Source: Thermodesulfobacteriota bacterium (lineage in GTDB: Bacteria; Desulfobacterota; BSN033; UBA1163). From it: 13,443 bases of DNA. The notes under the pieces were generated by a model. It searched no databases. It had not been told where the DNA came from and saw nothing but the letters and a program-made list of their open reading frames with translations. The stretch lies in assembly GCA_030024065.1 (NCBI GenBank), contig JASEIE010000073.1, forward strand, positions 1 to 13,443, given 5' to 3'. The first letter of the stretch is position 1, and each line of letters begins with the position of its first letter. Positions 1 to 7,471 of this stretch are shown in pieces. Position numbers and translations under genes: made by a program.

Positions 1-79
1 GGGCACAGCAAACCTTGCATCGAATTTGAATACTCTTCTTCCCCTTGAACAACCCCTGCCACACTGTATATCGTGTCTC

Positions 80-108
80 ATTGTTAACACAAATGAATGG
101 TTTGTCAA
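80..108 (-). promoter_or_regulatory. Possible leftward sigma70 promoter
   Basis: On the minus strand a perfect -35 TTGACA (108-103) is followed after 17 nt by a 4/6 match to the -10 box (AACAAT, 85-80). It would drive transcription off the left edge of the window, which may mean a divergent gene starts just outside. The -10 is weak and no coding sequence is visible to support it. Confidence 0.25.
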
Positions 109-117
109 GATAAGAGT

Positions 118-137
118 CACCTCCTGTCACCTCCTGT
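118..137. repeat. Tandem duplication of a 10-mer
   Basis: CACCTCCTGT occurs twice in direct succession (118-127 and 128-137). Read on the minus strand it gives two consecutive AGGAGGTG cores that resemble Shine-Dalgarno sequences, but no open frame follows them within the window. A function is not evident. Confidence 0.6.
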
Positions 138-201
138 AAACACTGAAACCACCCTTCCCTGGCAAATAGCCGGAGGCAAGCATAAGTTGAAGTGGAACCC
201 C

Positions 202-230
202 ACGGGCTGAAGCCTGTGCACGCTGAAGCG
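202..230. repeat. Pair of short hairpins with TGAA loops
   Basis: Two adjacent palindromes, 202-217 (6 bp stem including one G-T pair) and 221-230 (3 bp stem), both close on a TGAA loop. They resemble the GGGCTAAAGCCC-type palindrome at 10757-10772. They look like fragments of dispersed palindromic repeats rather than part of a gene. Confidence 0.4.
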
Positions 231-334
231 TTACGACGCGCAAGCCTGGCTTTCTGCGAAGGAGGGCAAAATCGATATAACTTCTTAGATTTAAAATGCT
301 TTTAATTTCTCAAATGTTTTTTTTCACATTTTAC

Positions 335-462
335 GTAAACCCCGTTAGAAATTCCGGCAGGGCATTAAACCCCGCCGGAATTATTCTGAAATGTAACCCA
401 CAACCCCGCTGCAGCCGCCGGCCCGGAGGGAGCAGTGGGGCATTATTTCTAACGGGGTAAAC
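335..462. mobile_element. MITE-like inverted-repeat element 1
   Basis: A perfect 12 bp inverted repeat (341-352 against 445-456, extending to 14 bp at 339-352/445-458) brackets about 92 bp. The inverted repeat is flanked by the direct repeat GTAAAC at 335-340 and 457-462, which looks like a target-site duplication. Inside, a 9 bp stem (350-358 with 374-382) forms a subterminal hairpin. No open reading frame of note is present. The pattern fits a non-autonomous miniature element, or a structured RNA or REP-like unit. No transposase that could move it is in the window. Confidence 0.5.
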
Positions 463-697
463 TGGTAACCCCTCGGTTATGGAGGGTTACCTGACCCGAA
501 AGGGTCGGAAGGTTCTCCCTCCAAAACCTTGTAAAGCGGTCATAGAGGTCATGCCAATCGGCCGTCCTGCCCTTTGCATGGTGATTTTCGGAAGCGAACC
601 TACGCAGTGCAACGGATAGAGGTTTCGCTTCAAGGTTTTTCCAGAAGAACTTCCCGACCCTTTTATATCTCTTTAACTGAGGGGGTACGTAAACTGG
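457..697. mobile_element. MITE-like inverted-repeat element 2
   Basis: Imperfect terminal inverted repeats (464-478 against 675-689, 12 of 15 positions) bracket about 223 bp. They are flanked by a perfect 9 bp direct repeat, GTAAACTGG, at 457-465 and 689-697, as expected of a target-site duplication. The left end folds into an 8 bp hairpin (464-471 with 484-491). An adjacent 5 bp stem is capped by a GAAA tetraloop (494-507). The terminal motif CCCTCRGTTATGG recurs at the end of the element at 10687-10822, so the two look related. The minus strand is stop-free for 106 codons (769-452) but has no ATG, GTG or TTG start and no recognised homology. Confidence 0.5.
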
Positions 698-707
698 TTT
701 TTTTCTC

Positions 708-736
708 TTGACAAAAAAATAGTGCTCTGGTAATAA
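708..736 (+). promoter_or_regulatory. Candidate sigma70 promoter of the transport cluster
   Basis: A perfect TTGACA (708-713) is followed by a 17 nt spacer and TAATAA (731-736). The TG dinucleotide at 728-729 gives an extended -10 arrangement that could compensate for a poor (3/6) -10 match. Transcription would start near 743 and leave a leader of about 270 nt before the livG-type gene. The right end of inverted-repeat element 2 lies only about 10 nt upstream, so that insertion may have replaced or altered upstream control sites. Confidence 0.5.
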
Positions 737-1016
737 GGAAAGGTTATTTTTAGAATTATTTTTTCCATTTCATTTTTCACCCCTCATTTAAAAATAAACT
801 GAGCTATTGAGACAACGGTGGGAGTCTCAAACAAGAGGCAGAGCCAAATCCAGATGAATGGGGAAAGTATGGTTTTTCCCTTTGGCAGACCGATTCCTTT
901 ACCCAGGTCTATATCTCTCCGTTTTCCTCCCCAATCGCGCCTCTCCAGCGCATCACACTCCTTACCTTTTTATCCAAATGAATCACTATTTATCTCTTTT
1001 GAGAAAGGAGTTCTTA
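737..1016 (+). other. Long untranslated leader, no gene seen
   Basis: Between the candidate promoter and the first supported start codon lie about 280 nt. The first part is very A/T-rich and the second is pyrimidine-rich. Open frames beginning at 818 and 858 enter this stretch, but they lack a Shine-Dalgarno sequence and encode nothing resembling the transporter family. I do not recognise a riboswitch or a terminator/antiterminator pair here. Confidence 0.45.
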
Positions 1017-1826
1017 ATGGCCGTCACGAGTGAAGTTCAACTTAAAGTTGAAAACATCCATATGGCTTTTGGAGGTGTTCAGGCCTTGATGGCGGTAAAC
1101 TTTGAAGTGAAAAAAGGGGAGATCTTTTCCATCATCGGTCCCAACGGGGCAGGAAAAACAGTGCTTTTGAACTGCGTCAATGGTCTCTACCATCCCCAAA
1201 AAGGAACCATCCATTTTGAAGGGAAGGAGATCACCAGATTAAAACCCTATCAGAGGGCAAAGATGGGGATCTCAAGGACATTCCAAAAACTTGAGCTCTT
1301 TAAAGGGGCAACCGTACTCGATAACATCCGGCTCGGTCGCCATATTCATCTCAAAACAGGACTGATCAGTGGCTCCGTTTACTTTGGAAAGACGGCTCGT
1401 GAGGAGATCGAGCACCGGGATTTTATTGAAAGGGAGATCATTGATCTCCTTGAGATAGAACATATCCGAAATAAGATGGTGGGAATGCTTCCTTATGGAC
1501 TTCAAAAGCGAGTGGAATTGGCACGGGCATTGGCCCTCAATCCCAAAATCATACTGCTGGATGAACCTCTTGCTGGTCTCAATTTAGAGGAAGTGGAGGA
1601 TATGGCGCGATTCATTTTAGATATCAATGAAGAAGAACGATGGCAAACCACCTGTGTCCTGGTTGAACACGATATGGGAGTGGTGATGGATATTTCACAC
1701 CGGGTCATAGCGCTTAACTTTGGCGAGAAGATCGCAGAAGGAACCCCTCCTGAGGTTCAAAAAAATCCCAATGTGATCAAAGCCTATCTTGGTGAGGCGG
1801 AGGACCTCTATGTCACACGTCGGTAA
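1017..1826 (+). CDS. livG: Liv-type ABC transporter ATP-binding protein (LivG family)
   Basis: This is one of two cytoplasmic ATPases of a branched-chain amino acid/HAAT-type ABC importer; it powers uptake by binding the two permeases. The 269-residue protein has a Walker A motif GPNGAGKT (41-48), the Q-loop glutamine at 90, a LivG-style signature LPYGLQKR (158-165) in place of LSGGQ, Walker B LLDEP around D182, and the H-loop histidine in VEHDMG (H218). Length is normal for LivG (about 255-270). I chose the ATG at 1017 because AAAGGAG precedes it and the family N-terminus begins shortly after it. An in-frame ATG at 858 would add 53 unrelated residues without a ribosome-binding site. The gene overlaps the following CoA ligase by 17 nt, implying translational coupling. 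Family assignment is firm; the transported substrate is not known. Confidence 0.93.
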   Translation: MAVTSEVQLKVENIHMAFGGVQALMAVNFEVKKGEIFSIIGPNGAGKTVLLNCVNGLYHPQKGTIHFEGKEITRLKPYQRAKMGISRTFQKLELFKGATVLDNIRLGRHIHLKTGLISGSVYFGKTAREEIEHRDFIEREIIDLLEIEHIRNKMVGMLPYGLQKRVELARALALNPKIILLDEPLAGLNLEEVEDMARFILDINEEERWQTTCVLVEHDMGVVMDISHRVIALNFGEKIAEGTPPEVQKNPNVIKAYLGEAEDLYVTRR

Positions 1827-3744
1827 ATGGAAAGAAATTGAGATTAATAAGGATCTGACCATCCCAAAACTCTTTTTGCAATCTGCTAAAAAATATTGGG
1901 ACAAAAAGGTAGCCATGCGGGAAAAGGAGTTTGGAATCTGGGTTCCCATCACCTGGAAAGAATATTATGAAAATGTGAAACAGATTGCCCTGGGAATGGT
2001 CTCTTTGGGTCTGGAGAGAGGGGATAAGGTGGCTATGATCGGAGACAACCGGCCTGAGGCCCTCTGGGTAGAGATGGCCGCCATGTGTGCTGGTGGCGTG
2101 GGGGTTTGGCTTTTTCAGGATTCTTTGATTGACGAGGTAAAATACATCATCGACCACGCCGATGCTAAGTTGATGGTGGGCGAAGGCCAGGAGGAAGTTG
2201 ATAAATGCCTCATGATTAAGGATAAATGCCCCAAGCTAAAAAAAATGATCTGGGACGATCCCAAAGGGATGAGGGATTATGACGACCCTATTCTTATCAG
2301 CCTCAAAGAGGTGATGAAGATCGGAGAAGAGATCGACAAGAAAGAACCGGGGCTCTTCGAGGATATGATCATGAAAGGGAAAGGAGATGACATCTGTCTT
2401 CTCTTCTACACCTCTGGAACCACTGCCCTTCCAAAAGGGGCCCTCCTCAGCCATTACAACATGTTAACGATGGGCCTCAATCTGATGCGGGTCGACCCCT
2501 ATTTTGAATCAGATGATTTCGTCTCCTACCTCCCTTTTGCCTGGATCGGAGAACAGATGATGTCGATCTCCTGCGGAATCCAGTCAGGGTTTACCCTTAA
2601 CTTCCCCGAAGAACCTGAAACCGCTCAGGAGAATATTCGTGAAATCGGCCCCCACGTGATGTTTGCCCCCCCTCGCATTTATGAACAGATGGTTCGAAAT
2701 GTCCAGGTCAAATATTTAGATGCCTCCTGGTCGAAAAGGAAAGCCTACGAGCTGGCAATGAAGATCGGCTATTATGTCGCCGAGCTAAAATTTACAAAAA
2801 AGCCTGTTCCCTTTTACTGGAAAGCATTCAATTATCTTGCCTCCATAGGTGTCCATAAAAAGCTGAAAGACCACTTAGGCCTTTCCCGAATACGGGATAC
2901 CTACACCGGAGGCGCGGCGATGGGACCAGACCATTTCCGCTTCTTCCATGCCCTTGGAGTGAATCTCAAACAGATTTATGGCCAGACAGAGATTGCCGGA
3001 ATTTCAGTGCTTCATCGCGATGACGATATTAAATTTGACACGGTGGGAAAACCCATTCCTGAAACCGAAGTGAAAATTACTCCAGATGGGGAAATCATCT
3101 CAAAAAGCCCCTCTGTTTTTCAGGGATATTACAAGATGCCGGAGGAGACAACAAAAACCCTGCGAGATGGGTGGCTCCATTCCGGCGATACCGGGTTCCT
3201 CGATGCGGATGGCCATCTTGTCGTCTTTGATCGAACTAAAGATGTTATGATCTTAAGCGACGGGATGAAATTCGCCCCCCAGTATCTGGAGGCCCGGCTC
3301 AAATTCAGTCCCTATATTAGGGATGTCTGGGCCATTGGTGATAACAAACCTTATGTCACGGTTGTCATTTGCATCGATTATGGGGTGGTGGGCAATTGGG
3401 CAGAGGCCCGAAATATTGCCTACACCAGTTATCCGGAACTTTCCCAGATGCCTGAGGTTTACGAACTGGTAAAAAAAGATATTGTAAAAATGAACAAAGA
3501 TTTGCCTCCTGTGGCAAAAATTAAGAAGTTTATTAATCTTTACAAAGAATTTGATGCTGATGATGATGAATTGACCCGAACCCGAAAATTGAGAAGGGCT
3601 TTTGTCGAAGAACGATATAAAGACATTGTCAGTGGCCTTTATTCGGATACTGATAATGTCCATATGGATACTACCATCACTTATGAGGATGGAAGGGTGG
3701 TTCATATTAAAACAGACCTCCGGGTGATGGAAGTACCGCAATAG
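1810..3744 (+). CDS. AMP-dependent long-chain acyl-CoA ligase family protein
   Basis: This is a member of the ANL adenylate-forming superfamily. It should activate a carboxylic acid with ATP and join it to coenzyme A. Visible motifs in the 644-residue product are the phosphate-binding loop YTSGTTALPKG (from about residue 200), GQTE (391-394), SGDTG (458-462), DRTKD (474-478), and a C-terminal TRTRKLRR region carrying the expected catalytic lysine. Length and motif order match FACS-type long-chain synthetases rather than acetyl-CoA synthetase. The ATG at 1810 has GGAGG six nt upstream; a TTG at 1789 lacks one. The gene sits between the ATPase and permease genes and overlaps livG, so activation is probably coupled to uptake. 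Fatty, branched-chain or aromatic acids are all possible substrates. Confidence 0.9.
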   Translation: MSHVGKWKEIEINKDLTIPKLFLQSAKKYWDKKVAMREKEFGIWVPITWKEYYENVKQIALGMVSLGLERGDKVAMIGDNRPEALWVEMAAMCAGGVGVWLFQDSLIDEVKYIIDHADAKLMVGEGQEEVDKCLMIKDKCPKLKKMIWDDPKGMRDYDDPILISLKEVMKIGEEIDKKEPGLFEDMIMKGKGDDICLLFYTSGTTALPKGALLSHYNMLTMGLNLMRVDPYFESDDFVSYLPFAWIGEQMMSISCGIQSGFTLNFPEEPETAQENIREIGPHVMFAPPRIYEQMVRNVQVKYLDASWSKRKAYELAMKIGYYVAELKFTKKPVPFYWKAFNYLASIGVHKKLKDHLGLSRIRDTYTGGAAMGPDHFRFFHALGVNLKQIYGQTEIAGISVLHRDDDIKFDTVGKPIPETEVKITPDGEIISKSPSVFQGYYKMPEETTKTLRDGWLHSGDTGFLDADGHLVVFDRTKDVMILSDGMKFAPQYLEARLKFSPYIRDVWAIGDNKPYVTVVICIDYGVVGNWAEARNIAYTSYPELSQMPEVYELVKKDIVKMNKDLPPVAKIKKFINLYKEFDADDDELTRTRKLRRAFVEERYKDIVSGLYSDTDNVHMDTTITYEDGRVVHIKTDLRVMEVPQ

Positions 3745-3753
3745 CCATTCTTT

Positions 3754-3838
3754 AGGTCAAGGTCAAGGTCAAGGTTAAGGTTGAGAAAAACCTAAACCAA
3801 AATTTAAATCTTAACCTCATCCTTAACCTCAACCTGAT
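3754..3838. repeat. Hexamer-repeat hairpin between ligase and livH
   Basis: The left arm (3754-3785) is a run of degenerate hexamers: AGGTCA three times, then AGGTTA and AGGTTG. The right arm (3811-3838) carries the complementary units (TTAACC, TCAACC type). About 17 of 20 positions can pair around an A/T-rich loop. There is no T-run after the stem, so it is not a classic intrinsic terminator. It ends just before the Shine-Dalgarno sequence of the next gene (3846-3852). Its architecture matches the heptamer hairpins in later gaps, but the repeat sequence differs. Confidence 0.7.
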
Positions 3839-3856
3839 CTTTTATGAGGAGGCAAC

Positions 3857-4741
3857 ATGGAAATCTTCTTACAACTTTTAATTACAGGAATTCTCGTCGG
3901 AAGCATCTATGCTCTGGTCGCTTTAGGATGGACTCTTATTTACAAGTGTTCTGGAGTTCTCAATTTAGCGATGGGGGAACTCACCCTGATCGGGGCCTAT
4001 GTCTGTCTGACCTTTTACCACTGGGGAATCCCTTTTTTCCTGGCCTTGCTCTTCACGCTGGTGATCGGATTCGCTCTCGGCATTTTAACGGAAATTCTCT
4101 TTCTGAGACCAATGGTAGGAGAACCAGTATTGAGCGTCATTATGGTGACCGTGGGGCTTGCTTTCTTTTTCAAAGGGATTGTAATGCTAATCTGGGGAAC
4201 GGATACGGTCGTTTTTACTCCTTGGGTCTTTCCAATGGAACCTGTTTTTATTGGAAAGATCGTAGTCGGCCAGGTTTACCTCTGGGCGTTTGTTGCTTCG
4301 ATTATCCTTCTCATCGCTTTTGTCTCTTTCTTCAAATACACTAAATGGGGACTGTCCATGCAGGCCACGGCAGACGACGAAATGGCTGCCCTGTCTTTGG
4401 GAGTGAATGCAAAGGTTGTTTACGCCCTTGCCTGGGCAATTGCCTTTATGGCTGCCGGAGTAGGTGGAACCCTGTTGGGGAATATTAATGGTTTAAATAT
4501 CTCTGTGGGTTATCTTGGCTTGCTGGTTCTCCCCGCGGTCGTTCTGGGAGGCCTTAACTCCGTACCGGGAGCTATCGTAGGCGGTCTGGTCATCGGAATC
4601 ATTCAGAATTTGGCAGATGGTTATTTGAGCCGCTTTACCCCTGGTGGGGTTAAAGATGTATTTCCCTTTGCGGTAATGGTCATCGTTTTGCTGTTCAAAC
4701 CTTACGGGCTCTGGGGCTGGGTAAGGATCGAACGAGTCTGA
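3857..4741 (+). CDS. livH: Liv-type ABC transporter permease (LivH family)
   Basis: This is one of two inner-membrane permease subunits of the HAAT-type importer. The 294-residue product is hydrophobic throughout, with about eight predicted membrane segments. It has LivH hallmarks: an N-terminal GILVGSIYALVALGWTLIYK, then NLAMGEL, and a late segment LPAVVLGGLNSVPGAIVGGLVIG. Length fits the family (about 290-310). The start at 3857 is supported by GAGGAGG (3846-3852). It pairs with the LivM-type permease that follows, after a gap holding a heptamer-repeat hairpin. The family is certain; the substrate is not. Confidence 0.93.
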   Translation: MEIFLQLLITGILVGSIYALVALGWTLIYKCSGVLNLAMGELTLIGAYVCLTFYHWGIPFFLALLFTLVIGFALGILTEILFLRPMVGEPVLSVIMVTVGLAFFFKGIVMLIWGTDTVVFTPWVFPMEPVFIGKIVVGQVYLWAFVASIILLIAFVSFFKYTKWGLSMQATADDEMAALSLGVNAKVVYALAWAIAFMAAGVGGTLLGNINGLNISVGYLGLLVLPAVVLGGLNSVPGAIVGGLVIGIIQNLADGYLSRFTPGGVKDVFPFAVMVIVLLFKPYGLWGWVRIERV

Positions 4742-4745
4742 TTGG

Positions 4746-4814
4746 GTGACTGGTGAATGGTGTTGGTGATCGGATAGTTTAGATCACGAATCACCGACAC
4801 GAATCACGATTCAC
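4746..4814. repeat. Heptamer-repeat hairpin between livH and livM
   Basis: The left arm (4746-4770) is built of GTGANTG-like 7-mers. The right arm (about 4782-4814) is the complement of GTGANTC-like 7-mers. At least 21 of the first 25 positions pair. Both arms carry a 6-nt unit (GTGTTG against GTGTCG) at the matching place, so the arms have kept register with each other. The hairpin lies about 20 nt upstream of the livM Shine-Dalgarno sequence. Confidence 0.75.
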
Positions 4815-4846
4815 GTAATTTTCTTCTAATCATTGGAGGTTTAGTT

Positions 4847-5941
4847 ATGAGTTATCGACCGTGTGGTGTCTATCATCAATACTACCAACAGGATCATGCC
4901 TGGTGGCAGACCAAATTTGTCTGGGGAAAGATGATCCTCCTCCTCTTCACCGTCTTCTATATCATCCCCCAATTTGCAGGCATGTATCTCATTTCGATTG
5001 CCAATGTGGTGGGCTATACCATTCTCTCTGCCATTGGAGTTCAGTTGCTCATTGGCTACTGCGGTCAGGTTACCCTGGGACACGCCGCATTCTTGGCGAT
5101 GGGAGCATATACCTGCACGCTATTGATGCTTCAACTTCATATCCCCTACCCCATTGCCATGATCATGGGGGGAATTGTTGGCGGCCTATGGTCTGTCCTG
5201 TTCGGTCTCCCGTCTGCTCGGGTCAAGGGATTTTACCTCATTATGACCACCATGGCGGCCCAATTTATTACTGTGGAATTCTTCATTACACAGTATGTCA
5301 GTCAAATTGGAGGGAGGGGGGTAGCCTACTCTATCCCACCCGGGACGGTCAAGATAGGCCCATGGATGATTAAATCAGATATGGATGTCTATTACGTGAT
5401 GGTGATCCTTGTTATCTTATGTATCCTCGTCATGGCAAATCTTCTTCGGTCAAAGATCGGGCGAGCCTGGATTGCTATTCGGGATAATGATATCGCTGCA
5501 GAAGCGCTGGGCGTCAATATTGTTTTTTATAAATTACTGGCTTTCTTTGTAGCAGGCTTCTTCGGAGGGGTTGCAGGAGCCTTCTGGACCTCCTCTCTCG
5601 CTGCGGTCAGCCCCGAACATTTCCATTTCGGCTGGTCCCTCTGGCTGGTGGGTGTTATCCTGATTGGAGGGGTGGGGAGCATCCATGGAATTATTTATGG
5701 GGCTATGTTTATGACCTTGATACCGGAAGGCCTCAAATTTCTCGTATTTGTTCTAACCCAGAACCCATTTTTTGTTGATCTTATGCCATTTTTACCTCTC
5801 CTCCTTGAAAAATTTCTTTATGTAAAAGAGGCAGCCTTCGGTCTGGCCATTGTCCTGTTTTTGATCTTCGAACCAAATGGTCTCTCTTATCGTTGGTGGC
5901 AGATAAAGAATTACTTTAACTTATGGCCGTTTTCATATTAG
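4847..5941 (+). CDS. livM: Liv-type ABC transporter permease (LivM family)
   Basis: This is the second membrane permease of the importer. The 364-residue product has a polar, aromatic-rich N-terminal tail of about 28 residues, then roughly nine to ten membrane segments. LivM hallmarks are visible: GYCGQVTLGHAAFLAMGAY, the cytoplasmic loop RSKIGRAWIAIRDNDIAAEALGVN that contacts the ATPases, and GGVGSIHGIIYGA near the C-terminus. GGAGG (4835-4839) with 7 nt spacing sets the start at 4847. A start at the methionine at residue 29 would remove the tail but lacks a good ribosome-binding site. The N-terminal tail is longer than in many LivM proteins and its role is unknown. Confidence 0.92.
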   Translation: MSYRPCGVYHQYYQQDHAWWQTKFVWGKMILLLFTVFYIIPQFAGMYLISIANVVGYTILSAIGVQLLIGYCGQVTLGHAAFLAMGAYTCTLLMLQLHIPYPIAMIMGGIVGGLWSVLFGLPSARVKGFYLIMTTMAAQFITVEFFITQYVSQIGGRGVAYSIPPGTVKIGPWMIKSDMDVYYVMVILVILCILVMANLLRSKIGRAWIAIRDNDIAAEALGVNIVFYKLLAFFVAGFFGGVAGAFWTSSLAAVSPEHFHFGWSLWLVGVILIGGVGSIHGIIYGAMFMTLIPEGLKFLVFVLTQNPFFVDLMPFLPLLLEKFLYVKEAAFGLAIVLFLIFEPNGLSYRWWQIKNYFNLWPFSY

Positions 5942-5942
5942 C

Positions 5943-6041
5943 GTGAATCGTGGTTCGTGACTCGTGAATCGTGTTAAAAAATGATATATTTCTTCACAAG
6001 ATCTTAAATTTACGAGTCACAAATCACCATTCACCAATCAC
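5943..6041. repeat. Heptamer-repeat hairpin downstream of livM
   Basis: The left arm (5943-5973) consists of four consecutive 7-nt units of the form GTGRNTC plus GTG. The right arm (6012-6041) is the complement of four similar units. Read in register, about 22 of 30 positions pair. The loop is A/T-rich. It begins one nucleotide after the livM stop codon, so it may protect or process the 3' end of the livHM message. There is no clear T-tract. Confidence 0.75.
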
Positions 6042-6057
6042 AAAAGTGAAGGAGGTG

Positions 6058-6216
6058 ATGAAACATCATCGGCTAATGAGGGGAAAGAAGGAGGTCATGG
6101 TTACTTTTCCAGATGTATGTGAATCGTGTTGGTGGATCGTGATAGATTTGAGTTTTTTTACGAGTCACGAATCACTATCACGAAACACGACAAAATTTAT
6201 AGGAGGTGAAAAATGA
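6058..6216 (+). CDS. Doubtful small ORF before the binding-protein gene
   Basis: An ATG at 6058 opens a 52-codon frame whose TGA (6214-6216) overlaps the ATG of the binding protein (6213-6215) as ATGA, a layout typical of coupled genes. An excellent Shine-Dalgarno match (AAGGAGGTGAT) abuts the ATG, but the spacing is only about 2 nt. A second ATG at 6097 has the same flaw. The second half of the frame runs straight through a heptamer-repeat hairpin, which argues against a conserved protein. I do not recognise the product (MKHHRLMRGKKEV...). It may be a leader peptide or may not be translated. Confidence 0.2.
   Translation: MKHHRLMRGKKEVMVTFPDVCESCWWIVIDLSFFTSHESLSRNTTKFIGGEK
6119..6191. repeat. 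Heptamer-repeat hairpin before the binding-protein gene
   Basis: GTGAATC-type units on the left (6119-6145) face their complement on the right (6160-6191). Pairing is looser than in the other copies. The right arm with its preceding T-run (6155-6175) is identical over 21 nt to 8347-8367 in the hairpin after livF, and AACACGACAAAA is also shared (6184-6195, 8377-8388). Both copies stop just before the next gene's Shine-Dalgarno sequence. Confidence 0.7.
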
Positions 6217-7460
6217 GAATTAAAATGATCATTTGTATATGTTTTGTTCTATGCTTCATTGCTTCTTGGGCTATAGGTCAGGAGGTGAAGCTCGGTGCCC
6301 TTCAGGATACCACAGGCGCTACTTCTGATGTGGGCAAGGATGAGGCTCTGGGGGTTCGTGAAGCAGTCCAATATTACAATGACACAGGAGGGATTAATGG
6401 CAAAAAGATCCGGTTGTTCCAATATGACTATGGTTACCGTGTTCCTGAAGCCATCACCACGTACAAACGGTTCCGGGATTACGATAAGGTGGCCATGGTT
6501 TTAGGATGGGGAACAGGTGATACCGAAGCCCTCTCTCCCACAATCAACGCTGACAAAATGCCTTATCTGTCCAGCTCCTTTTCAGGCCATCTCTGCGATC
6601 CCAAGAAGACCCCTTACAACTTCGTTTATGGAACGGATTATTCGACCAACGCCCGTGGGGCGATCACTTATTGGTTTGAGGAGGTCTGGAAGAAAGATCC
6701 AAAATGGAAGGCCCTTCGAGAGAAGGGTGATAAACCCAAGTTCGTCTGCTTCATAGACACTGCCTCACCTTACGCTACTGCTCCAATTAAAGCGATCAAG
6801 GATCAGGCAGCTATTCTCGGCTTTGATATCGGGCCGGATAATCATGTGGGCTTAACAGCTCTGGATACCAAAAGCCAGGTGATTGCGGCTAAAGGCTTTG
6901 GAGCCAATCTGGTTTGGCACGGGAATACCACCATGTCTGTATCCGCAGCTCTGAAAGATGCTTATGCCCTTGGATTGGGTGCTGATCATATTATCAATAA
7001 CTGGGGATTTGATGAAAACCTTCCGAAATTGGCTGGGGCAGCAGCTGAAGGTGCAATGGGCCTTCTCGGATGTGCTCTTTTCATTGATGAATATCCGGCT
7101 AAAGAGAAGAAGGTAGTCGCGTATGCTAAAAAACTGAACCCCGGCATCCCTCTCGAAAACCGGCTCATTCGAACGGTTCAGGGCTGGGTAAAGGTCGGCA
7201 TGGCCGTGGAGGCAATGAAACGGGCAGATAAAGCAGGGCAATTGAATGGCCCTGGTATCAAAGACGCCTTCGAGACCTTTAAAGACTGGCCGGGCTTGAA
7301 GGAGTTCGGCGGTCAATTGGTGACACTGACCCCGACAGACCATCGCTACAGCTCCATTGTCAGGGTTGCAAGAGTGGTCAAGGGGAAACCTCAAACCGTA
7401 GCTGAACTCGATATGCGGGCTAAATTCTCTGACAAGTGGATGAGCTGGCTCGGTTGGTAA
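6213..7460 (+). CDS. Periplasmic substrate-binding protein, Liv/HAAT family
   Basis: This is the periplasmic receptor that should capture the substrate and deliver it to the LivHM permeases (Peripla_BP_6 family). The 415-residue product starts with a signal peptide (charged MRIK, hydrophobic core to about residue 20, likely cleavage after AIG). No lipobox cysteine is present, so it should be soluble in the periplasm. The mature N-terminus KLGALQDTTGATSDVGKD and the NDTGGINGKKIRL segment are typical of the family, as is the GWGTGDTEALSPTINADKMPYLS stretch. GGAGG lies six nt before the ATG. The downstream livF-type gene follows after 11 nt, with its ribosome-binding site next to this stop codon. 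Calling it LivK or LivJ would over-specify the ligand, since CoA ligases are encoded alongside. Confidence 0.9.
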   Translation: MRIKMIICICFVLCFIASWAIGQEVKLGALQDTTGATSDVGKDEALGVREAVQYYNDTGGINGKKIRLFQYDYGYRVPEAITTYKRFRDYDKVAMVLGWGTGDTEALSPTINADKMPYLSSSFSGHLCDPKKTPYNFVYGTDYSTNARGAITYWFEEVWKKDPKWKALREKGDKPKFVCFIDTASPYATAPIKAIKDQAAILGFDIGPDNHVGLTALDTKSQVIAAKGFGANLVWHGNTTMSVSAALKDAYALGLGADHIINNWGFDENLPKLAGAAAEGAMGLLGCALFIDEYPAKEKKVVAYAKKLNPGIPLENRLIRTVQGWVKVGMAVEAMKRADKAGQLNGPGIKDAFETFKDWPGLKEFGGQLVTLTPTDHRYSSIVRVARVVKGKPQTVAELDMRAKFSDKWMSWLGW

Positions 7461-7471
7461 GGAGGAACATC

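Noticed and set aside
461..520. Riboswitch or tRNA-like fold in the left region
   Set aside because: The stems fit inverted-repeat element ends, and I could match no known riboswitch core or tRNA arms such as a GTTCRA T-loop in proper register.
858..1016. N-terminal extension of the LivG-type protein from an upstream ATG
   Set aside because: The 53 extra residues do not resemble the family, no ribosome-binding site precedes 858, and ATG 1017 has AAAGGAG at good spacing.
818..1033. 71-codon open frame in the leader
   Set aside because: No ribosome-binding site, low-complexity composition and no recognisable domain; it overlaps the supported livG start.
3844..4344. 166-codon frame overlapping livH
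   Set aside because: It is an out-of-frame shadow of a clear LivH permease gene and its product has no membrane or domain pattern of its own.
4746..6191. CRISPR-like array
   Set aside because: Repeats are 6-7 nt, degenerate, directly adjacent and in inverted arms; there are no unique spacers of 30-40 nt and no cas genes.
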